From an uncultured Clostridia bacterium (lineage in GTDB: Bacteria; Bacillota; Clostridia; Christensenellales; Borkfalkiaceae), in contig CAUHGY010000032.1 in assembly GCA_959605945.1 (NCBI GenBank), positions 1 to 19,693 on the forward strand: a DNA stretch of 19,693 nt. Reading direction: 5' to 3'. The notes below the pieces were generated by a model, which made no database searches, had not been told where the DNA came from, and was given only the letters and a program-made list of their open reading frames with translations. The position numbers and the translations under genes are program-made. Positions 14,400-19,693 of this stretch are shown in pieces (position 1 is the first letter of the stretch; each line of letters begins with the position of its first letter).

Positions 14400-14540
14400 T
14401 GCCGCATTTATCCATGCCCGAAACGGCAACACATTGAATGCAGGCAGGTTATCGGACTTTGACCGTAATGACAGTTGCGGCGGATTTTCACCGCGCTTCC
14501 CCTGCTTTCCGCATAAAACGACTCCGCATTCCGTATTCAG
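14400..14540 (-). promoter_or_regulatory. Cobalamin riboswitch
   Basis: On the minus strand the core elements occur in order: GGGGAAGC, GCGGTGAAAATCCGC (14494-14480), GCAACTGTCAT (14478-14468), and the B12 box AGTCCGATAACCTGCCTG (14458-14441). The GGTGAAAATCC stem-loop and the CCGATAACCTGCC segment are diagnostic of this RNA class. It sits directly downstream of metH and upstream of the DUF4430 and S-component genes and would lower their expression when B12 is abundant. Outer boundaries are approximate. I see no strong promoter between metH and the riboswitch. Confidence 0.93.
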
Positions 14541-14555
14541 TTTTTATTGCATACC

Positions 14556-16982
14556 TTAATTAAGCGAGGCGTTCACGCTTTCGGCGTATCTGACCGTCTC
14601 CATGGCGTCTTTTGCGTATTTATCCGCGCCTATTCTTTTCGCACACTCTTCATTCAGAACGGCGCCGCCCACAACTATCTTACACTGCGGAACTTTTTGC
14701 CGCAGCAGCTTTATAGTCTGTTCCATCGCAGGCACGGTAGTGGTCATCAGTGCGCTCAGCCCCACTATAGGCGCATTGAGCGCCGCCGCCCGCTCGGCAA
14801 TGACTTCCGGAGCGACGTCTTTTCCGAGATCGGTAACGTCGAAACCGTAGTTTTCGAGCATCAGTCTGACGATGTTTTTGCCGATGTCGTGAATGTCGCC
14901 CTTGACCGTCGCGATGACGAAAGCGCATTTATCCGCCTGACGCCTGCCGCCCATCAGCGCCTTTATTTCGCCGAAAGCAGCCTTTGCCGCTTCCGCACTC
15001 ATCAGAAGCTGGGGCAGATATATCTTTTTTTCTTCATACCCTTTACCCACAACGTCAAGCGCGGGCACAATGTCATCTGCAATCACCGCAAGGGCGTCTT
15101 TTTCTTTAAGCAACTCCCTTGCTGCCGCGGCAGCGCTCTCTTTAAGGCCCTTTTCAACGGCATTTTGCAAAGCGGATTTAAATATTTCCCCGTTGGCCGC
15201 CCCTTCCTGTTTGGGATTTTCCGAAGAAGAAACAACATTAAAAGCTTCCGTTGCGTGATAATTTTCCGCAAACTTTATATACTCTCCGAAATTTTCGTCC
15301 AAACCCGTCAATGCAAGAAACGTGCGGTATGCTTTCATCATTTCTGCCGAATAAGGGTTCATTATCGCCGCCGACAGCCCGCATCCGAGCGCCAGCGTGA
15401 AAAAAACGGCGTTAACAATGTCCCGCTGCGGCAGACCGAAAGAAACGTTGGAAACCCCGAGCGAAGTCTTTGCGCCCAGTTTTTCGGTTATGAGCCTTAT
15501 CGCCGCGAGCGTCTCTTTGGCCGCATCTTTATCTGCACTGACGGTGAGAGCCAGCGGATCGAAAATCAGATCTTTAGCCGAAATTCCGTAATTCTTCGCA
15601 GCGGCAATTATTTTTTCGGCAACCGCAAGCCTTCCTTCAGCCGTCTGAGGAATGCCGTTTTCGTCAAGAGTAAGACAAACCGTCAGTCCGCCGTATTTTT
15701 TTACGAGCGGAAAAACGGCATCCATGCTTTCTTTTTTCCCGTTTACCGAATTAATCATCGCCTTGCCGTTATATGAACGCAGCGCCGCTTCCATGGCTAT
15801 CGGATCCGACGTGTCTATCTGCAACGGCAGATCGGTAACCGCCTGCAATTCACTGACGAGAGTTCTGAGGACCTTTTTTTCGTCAATCTCGGGAAGCCCC
15901 GCGTTGACGTCCAGAATATGCGCGCCTTTTTCCTGCTGTGAAACGCCTTCTTTCAAAACATAATCTATATCGCCCGCTTTAAGGGCTTCTTTAAGTTTCT
16001 TTTTGCCCGTGGGATTTATTCTCTCGCCGATAAGCACGGGACTGCTACCGAAAAATACGGCGTGCGTATTTGACGAAACCGCCGTGAAATTTTTTTCCGT
16101 GACCGGCAACGGTTTTACCGACGAAGTTCTCCTGACAAGTTCTCTTATATATTCGTCGGTCGTGCCGCAGCATCCGCCGCATATTCTGACGCCTTTTTTT
16201 ACAAGTTCGGCCGTCTTTTCGGCAAAATCGCGCGCGTTAAGATCGTATACGGTATTCCCGTTTTCTATGCGCGGAAGCCCCGCGTTAGGCTTGAAAATTA
16301 CGGGTAAAGAAGAATATTCAATATATTTCTCCGCCGTTCCGCGCAATTGGTCGGGTCCGAAAGAACAGTTCAACCCTATGGCATCCGCACCCAAGCCTTC
16401 GAGCATGAAAACCATTGCCGCGGCGTCTGCTCCCGTCATAAGCTTTCCGTCCTCTCCGAAAGCGTTGCAGACGAAAACCGGCAGGCTGCAATTTTCCTTC
16501 GCCGCAATAAGCGCCGCCTTGGTTTCGTAGCTGTCGCTCATAGTCTCTATAAACACAAGTTCGGCGCCGTTCGCCTCACCCGCCTTCACGGTGCGGGCGA
16601 AAATATCCACCGCCGTTTCGAAATCCATATCTCCGTAAGGTTTCAGCATACGCCCCAAGGGACCAATGTCCAGCGCTATCCATTTAGGCTGCGTTCCCGA
16701 ACTTAACCGCCTTGCATCGTCGGCATTAGTCATCGCCGCTGCAATTACTTTTTCAAGCTGACTTTGAGAGAATTTCAGGCTGTTCGCACCGAAAGTATTA
16801 GCGCATACTACGTTGCTGCCGGCATCGAAATAACCTTTATGTAACCCGATTATATCTTCGCGGCGGGTTATATTCAGCAGTTCGGGAAATTCCCCGGCTT
16901 TAAGTGCCGTCTGTTGCAAAACCGAACCGGTAGCCCCGTCGAGATATAAAATATTTTCTTTTATATATTCTTTTAAAGTCAT
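14556..16982 (-). CDS. metH: Cobalamin-dependent methionine synthase lacking the reactivation domain
   Basis: The 808-residue protein contains three of the four MetH modules. The homocysteine-binding barrel (about 8-290) has the zinc ligands C206 (GLNCSFG) and C271-C272 (GGCCGTT). The pterin-binding domain runs about 310-565 (VLIGERINPTG, ILDVNAGLP, LQIDTSD). The B12 cap and B12-binding domains follow (about 585-808), with the axial histidine H698 in GDIHDIGKN, then GLSALMTTT and VVGGAVL. It transfers a methyl group from methyltetrahydrofolate through cobalamin to homocysteine. The SAM-dependent activation domain of E. coli MetH is absent and is encoded by the gene just upstream. ATG 16982 is chosen from AGGAG six bases upstream; a longer frame would overlap that neighbour. 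Confidence 0.96.
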   Translation of the reverse strand: MTLKEYIKENILYLDGATGSVLQQTALKAGEFPELLNITRREDIIGLHKGYFDAGSNVVCANTFGANSLKFSQSQLEKVIAAAMTNADDARRLSSGTQPKWIALDIGPLGRMLKPYGDMDFETAVDIFARTVKAGEANGAELVFIETMSDSYETKAALIAAKENCSLPVFVCNAFGEDGKLMTGADAAAMVFMLEGLGADAIGLNCSFGPDQLRGTAEKYIEYSSLPVIFKPNAGLPRIENGNTVYDLNARDFAEKTAELVKKGVRICGGCCGTTDEYIRELVRRTSSVKPLPVTEKNFTAVSSNTHAVFFGSSPVLIGERINPTGKKKLKEALKAGDIDYVLKEGVSQQEKGAHILDVNAGLPEIDEKKVLRTLVSELQAVTDLPLQIDTSDPIAMEAALRSYNGKAMINSVNGKKESMDAVFPLVKKYGGLTVCLTLDENGIPQTAEGRLAVAEKIIAAAKNYGISAKDLIFDPLALTVSADKDAAKETLAAIRLITEKLGAKTSLGVSNVSFGLPQRDIVNAVFFTLALGCGLSAAIMNPYSAEMMKAYRTFLALTGLDENFGEYIKFAENYHATEAFNVVSSSENPKQEGAANGEIFKSALQNAVEKGLKESAAAAARELLKEKDALAVIADDIVPALDVVGKGYEEKKIYLPQLLMSAEAAKAAFGEIKALMGGRRQADKCAFVIATVKGDIHDIGKNIVRLMLENYGFDVTDLGKDVAPEVIAERAAALNAPIVGLSALMTTTVPAMEQTIKLLRQKVPQCKIVVGGAVLNEECAKRIGADKYAKDAMETVRYAESVNASLN

Positions 16983-16984
16983 TG

Positions 16985-17653
16985 TCAGCTCCTGTATTCG
17001 CAGTCTTTTTTCCCGCAGGATGCACAACTCGCACCATACTCTTCCGAAAGCAAAGCGTTTTTTATGCCCACAATCGCCGTAACTGATTTCGAAGGCGACA
17101 TAATAAGATTTTCGCCAAGCATCACGCCTATTTTACGCGGACAGTCAAGCGCGGCGAAAATATCGCGCTGAAATTCTAAAGATAAATCTCCGTACCCCGC
17201 GGAATACCTTGAAGTTAAGGTTTTTCCCGAGACGAGCAGATCATTTTTTAAATCATCGCAGAACGTATCGCACAGGCTCTCTATCTTCTCGGTACCTATC
17301 GCCTGCATAATCACCGCTTTTGCAGGCGACGTCACGGAATATTTCATAATAAGCCTGTCAATACCCGCACCAACCGTCGCCGCAAAAATAACTGCGCTGC
17401 GGCAATCCTTAAGGCGCATTGCAAGATCCGCCGAATCTGCCGCGGCAAAACCGAAATCGACCGTCAGGCCGCTTATTTTTACGGGAAACTCCCCGTAACA
17501 TGTTTTGGCGGAAAAAACGCCGCAGGTCTCTTTAAGACATTCATCGAGCAGTTCTTCCATCTGCGGCAGGGACGATCTGACCCCTGCATAGCGCAATATT
17601 TCTCTGCGGTCGCAGGGTATGTTTCCGTAAAACTTAACGCACACCGCCGCCAT
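16985..17653 (-). CDS. Free-standing MetH activation-domain protein
   Basis: The 222-residue protein resembles the AdoMet-binding activation domain of MetH. It has RYAGVRSSLP near residue 21, the SRYSAGYGDLSLEFQRDIF core, equivalent to the RxxxGYG AdoMet-binding region, and a LGENLIMSPSKSVTAIVG segment. It ends in a Cys-rich tail CASCGKKDC common in clostridial members, possibly a metal or redox site. It would help reductive methylation of inactivated cob(II)alamin on the three-domain MetH encoded 2 nt downstream. Its ATG lies one base after the metF stop (TGATATG) with no separate ribosome site, suggesting coupling. Confidence 0.9.
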   Translation of the reverse strand: MAAVCVKFYGNIPCDRREILRYAGVRSSLPQMEELLDECLKETCGVFSAKTCYGEFPVKISGLTVDFGFAAADSADLAMRLKDCRSAVIFAATVGAGIDRLIMKYSVTSPAKAVIMQAIGTEKIESLCDTFCDDLKNDLLVSGKTLTSRYSAGYGDLSLEFQRDIFAALDCPRKIGVMLGENLIMSPSKSVTAIVGIKNALLSEEYGASCASCGKKDCEYRS

Positions 17654-17654
17654 A

Positions 17655-18530
17655 TCAGTTAAGAATATCCGAAAGATTGTACAGTATCCGCTCGGCGACG
17701 TCGGGCTTATTCATCGAATAAACGTGAACGTTGTGTATGCCGTTGGCAAAAAGATCTATTATCTGATCTGTCGCGTACACTATGCCTGCCTGTTTCATAG
17801 CTTCCGGACTGTAACCGAACTTGTCCACAAGACTTTTAAAACGCTGAGGCATAAACGAACCCGAAAGTTTTATTGCCCTTTCAACCTGTTTGGCATTGGT
17901 TATGGGCATCACTCCGGGCATGACCGGAACGGTTATGCCCGCTTCGCGGATTTTATACAGAAAATTATATAATAAATTATTGTCGAAAAACATTTGTGTG
18001 GTCAGAAAGTCACAGCCTGCTTCAACTTTTTCTCTGAGATACCGAATATCTTCCTGCTGATTTCGGCTTTCAGGGTGAATTTCGGGATAACACGCGCCGC
18101 CCACGCACAGATCGGGGGCTTTTTTCTTGATTTCCCTGACAAGATCGACAGCATGCCTGTAATCGCAGCGATCTAAGTCTTCATCGGTAAATTCGGGCGG
18201 GATATCTCCGCGAAGCGCCATCACGTTTTCTATTCCCGAAGCCTTAATTTCCGTTATTCTCTCCCCTACCGTTTTTTTCAGCGATGAAACGCATGTAAGA
18301 TGAGCAAGCGAAGGCACGCCGTATTCATATAGAATTTTTTTAGCTATATCCAAAGTATATTTGCTGGTTCCGCCGCCGGCCCCGTAAGTGACGCTCATGA
18401 ACGCGGGCCTGAGCTGTGCAATTTTCTCCACTGCCGCCTGCACGCTTTCGAATGCCGATTCCGTTTTGGGCGGAAAAACTTCAAAAGAGAGAGTAAATTT
18501 ATCCTGAGTTAGCAGATCCTTTATTTTCAT
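17655..18530 (-). CDS. metF: Methylenetetrahydrofolate reductase
   Basis: The 291-residue protein matches MetF (E. coli 296 residues): FEVFPPKTE (16-24) with catalytic Glu17, SVTYGAGGGT (46-55), ALRGDIPPE (105-113), GGACYPEIHPES (144-155), DFLTTQMFFDN (174-184) and PVMPGVMPI. It reduces 5,10-methylene- to 5-methyltetrahydrofolate with a flavin, supplying the methyl donor for the MetH encoded in the same operon. AGGAAAG precedes the ATG. It is first in the operon metF, activation protein, metH, with its own promoter. Confidence 0.96.
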   Translation of the reverse strand: MKIKDLLTQDKFTLSFEVFPPKTESAFESVQAAVEKIAQLRPAFMSVTYGAGGGTSKYTLDIAKKILYEYGVPSLAHLTCVSSLKKTVGERITEIKASGIENVMALRGDIPPEFTDEDLDRCDYRHAVDLVREIKKKAPDLCVGGACYPEIHPESRNQQEDIRYLREKVEAGCDFLTTQMFFDNNLLYNFLYKIREAGITVPVMPGVMPITNAKQVERAIKLSGSFMPQRFKSLVDKFGYSPEAMKQAGIVYATDQIIDLFANGIHNVHVYSMNKPDVAERILYNLSDILN

Positions 18531-18560
18531 AACGAACTTTCCTGACTTTTTGTATTTATT

Positions 18561-18589
18561 ATTCTATCACTTTCTGCCGTTATAATCAA
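18561..18589 (-). promoter_or_regulatory. Promoter of the metF operon
   Basis: On the minus strand TTGATT (18589-18584), a 17-bp spacer and TAGAAT (18566-18561). The leader is only about 25 nt, so no riboswitch or T-box leader fits before metF. Confidence 0.75.
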
Positions 18590-18662
18590 CAAAATTTTTA
18601 CTATCGGGCAAAAGTACGGCATATTTTACTCATAAAAGGCTGAAAAACGGCAACGTAAAGAT

Positions 18663-18691
18663 TTGATTATTTATTAGGCAAATGTTATAAT
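18663..18691 (+). promoter_or_regulatory. Promoter of the hotdog thioesterase gene
   Basis: TTGATT (18663-18668), a 17-bp spacer and TATAAT (18686-18691) with an extended TGt. The leader is about 115 nt, with no obvious structure. Confidence 0.8.
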
Positions 18692-18813
18692 AAATATAAA
18701 ATACAAAACCGTTTTAACCGCTCGCGCCCGAAACCCCAACAAACCTCAATGCGTTTAACGAATAATAAATCGTTCTTAAATAATTATCATGAATCAAACA
18801 GGCGGAGATCAAA

Positions 18814-19323
18814 ATGAAAGTTATCGGAAAACAGCTGAACAGCAAAAACTGCATAATATGCGGCATGGAAAATACACTCGGAGTCAAAGCGCCGTTTTAC
18901 GTGCTTGACGACCAGAGCGTGGCAAGCATCTTTCAATTCAGGCCCGAACACCAAAGCTATCCCGAAAGAACGCACGGCGGTATGATATCGGCTATGCTCG
19001 ACGAGCTTATCGGCCGCGCTCTCTGGATAAATGAATCTGCATCTTACGGCGTGACCACTTCTCTGACGATCACATATCGGAAACCCGTCCCATACGGTGT
19101 GCCACTGAAAGCCCGCGGCTACATAACATTCAACTCTCCTCGCGGATTCTCCGCCAAAGGCGAAATTTACGATATGGACGGCAACCTTCTGGCTCAGGCA
19201 AACGGCAAATATTTGAAGCTTCCTTCTGAAAAGATCGCCGAAGGAATAAATATGGACGCCGAAATGTGCTACGATATAAAGGATGATGTGACCGAAATAG
19301 ATTTCCCGCCGAAAGAAATTTGA
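18814..19323 (+). CDS. PaaI-like hotdog-fold thioesterase
   Basis: The 169-residue protein has the PaaI/4HBT hotdog pattern: HGGMISAMLDELIGRAL (about residues 54-70) on the central helix, with the Asp-Glu pair likely catalytic, then TSLTITYRKPVPYG and a long strand ARGYITF...AKGEIYD. An N-terminal CIICGMENTLG resembles the CxxCG...N-P-x-G leader seen in many small hotdog proteins. It would hydrolyse an acyl-CoA, substrate unknown. GGCGGAG lies upstream of the ATG. The last 30 residues are acidic and lie beyond the fold. It stands alone with its own promoter and terminator. Confidence 0.88.
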   Translation: MKVIGKQLNSKNCIICGMENTLGVKAPFYVLDDQSVASIFQFRPEHQSYPERTHGGMISAMLDELIGRALWINESASYGVTTSLTITYRKPVPYGVPLKARGYITFNSPRGFSAKGEIYDMDGNLLAQANGKYLKLPSEKIAEGINMDAEMCYDIKDDVTEIDFPPKEI

Positions 19324-19353
19324 TTTTTCGCAGCCGGAAATACAGTATTATAC

Positions 19354-19385
19354 CGCCGCTTCCGCATAAACGGAGCGGCGTTTTT
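19354..19385 (+). terminator. Intrinsic terminator after the thioesterase gene
   Basis: CGCCGCTTCCG pairs with CGGAGCGGCG (one bulged T) around a short loop and is followed by TTTTTGTTTTTT. Confidence 0.85.
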
Positions 19386-19534
19386 GTTTTTTAAATACAA
19401 ATGCACTGATAAAGACAAACGCAAAATTGAAATTTGCAATTTTTACTTTATTTTTTATAACAAAATTTTAAATTGTTAACAGCATTTCGCTTAACCGCCA
19501 AAGCATTCACAAATCCGTATTTCTCCGAATATTA

Positions 19535-19543
19535 TGTTATAGT
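19535..19543 (+). promoter_or_regulatory. Extended -10 promoter of the collagen-like gene
   Basis: TGTTATAGT gives an extended TGn with a TATAGT box about 20 bp upstream of the gene. No -35 match is seen. A sporulation sigma factor is possible but not shown. Confidence 0.45.
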
Positions 19544-19564
19544 AACACCAAGGAGGAATTTTTT

Positions 19565-19693
19565 ATGTGCTTATTCGGTTGCAATAATTGTAACTGTAAT
19601 TGTAACAGACCCGGCTGCAACGGACCTTTGATAATCCGCGGGCCTATGGGTCCGACAGGTCCTGCCGGTCCCCGTGGTCCGATAGGGCCTCAA
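19565..19693 (+). CDS. Collagen-like (Gly-X-Y) repeat protein, 3' partial
   Basis: The 43 visible codons follow a strong AGGAGG eight bases upstream. The protein opens MCLFGCNNCNCNCNRPGC, a Cys-Asn-rich leader, and from about residue 25 becomes GPMGPTGPAGPRGPIGPQ, perfect collagen-type triplets to the window edge. Bacterial proteins of this kind form trimeric triple helices and in Bacillota are often surface or exosporium filaments (BclA-like). There is no signal peptide in the visible part, which fits deposition on a spore. The C-terminal domain lies outside the window. Confidence 0.85.
   Translation, partial: MCLFGCNNCNCNCNRPGCNGPLIIRGPMGPTGPAGPRGPIGPQ

Noticed and set aside
14547..15776. 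409-codon plus-strand frame opposite metH
   Set aside because: It is antisense to a strongly conserved enzyme, has no ribosome site and an Arg/His/Phe-biased composition.
16983..17027. Longer MetH start overlapping the activation gene
   Set aside because: ATG 16982 has AGGAG at the right distance and gives the family N-terminus; the extra residues match nothing in MetH.
18541..18660. Possible SAM, T-box or cobalamin leader before metF
   Set aside because: The mapped promoter boxes leave only about 25 nt of leader, and no conserved core was seen.

Overview
The window looks like chromosomal DNA of a low-to-mid GC Bacillota bacterium, most likely an uncultivated clostridium; the rank below class is a guess. 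Supporting points are strong AGGAGG-type ribosome binding sites with some TTG starts, consensus or extended -10 sigma-A promoters, and clostridial families such as DUF4364, the TSCPD protein (TIGR03905 type), VanW, a MetH with a separate activation protein, and a PhoP-like regulator with an 11-bp direct-repeat array. I see no insertion sequence, phage gene or CRISPR array. This is ordinary backbone with several well-defined regulatory circuits.

Layout, left to right. (1) 1-1216: the 3' part of an NCS2/AzgA-type purine permease, closed by a bidirectional terminator shared with the convergent typA. (2) 4497-1308 (minus): an unknown charged protein, a NUDIX ADP-ribose pyrophosphatase and the GTPase TypA/BipA. 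(3) 4711-5506 (plus): DUF4364 and TSCPD proteins, with a terminator whose left arm lies inside the last codons. (4) 10491-5630 (minus): a VanW-family exported protein, a Na+/phosphate cotransporter with a PhoU-like tail, and an OmpR-type regulator plus histidine kinase. Four TGT/ACA half-sites spaced exactly 11 bp sit upstream of the transporter -10 box, so this cluster is probably a PhoP-PhoR-type phosphate module. (5) 10721-11074 (plus): a small cupin with its own promoter. (6) 12398-11215 (minus): a CsoR-family metal sensor translationally coupled (ATGA) to an EamA/DMT permease. It is driven by a perfect TTGACA-17-TATAAT promoter followed by a C10-AT-G9 palindrome that is probably the CsoR operator. 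(7) 12470-13030: no gene recognised; then tRNA-Val(CAC). (8) 18530-13345 (minus): a cobalamin block made of metF, a free-standing MetH reactivation-domain protein, metH without that domain, a cobalamin riboswitch, a DUF4430 lipoprotein and an ECF-type S component. No terminator separates metH from the riboswitch. The switch may therefore act inside a long operon, ending the met transcript when B12 is plentiful and allowing read-through into B12 uptake genes when it is scarce. (9) 18814-19323 (plus): a PaaI-like hotdog thioesterase. (10) 19565-end (plus): the start of a Cys/Asn-rich, collagen-like (Gly-X-Y) protein cut by the window edge.

The most interesting items are the CsoR-EamA pair with its homopolymeric operator, the intra-operonic B12 riboswitch joining a split methionine synthase to a DUF4430/ECF uptake pair, and the phosphate module with its 11-bp repeat array.
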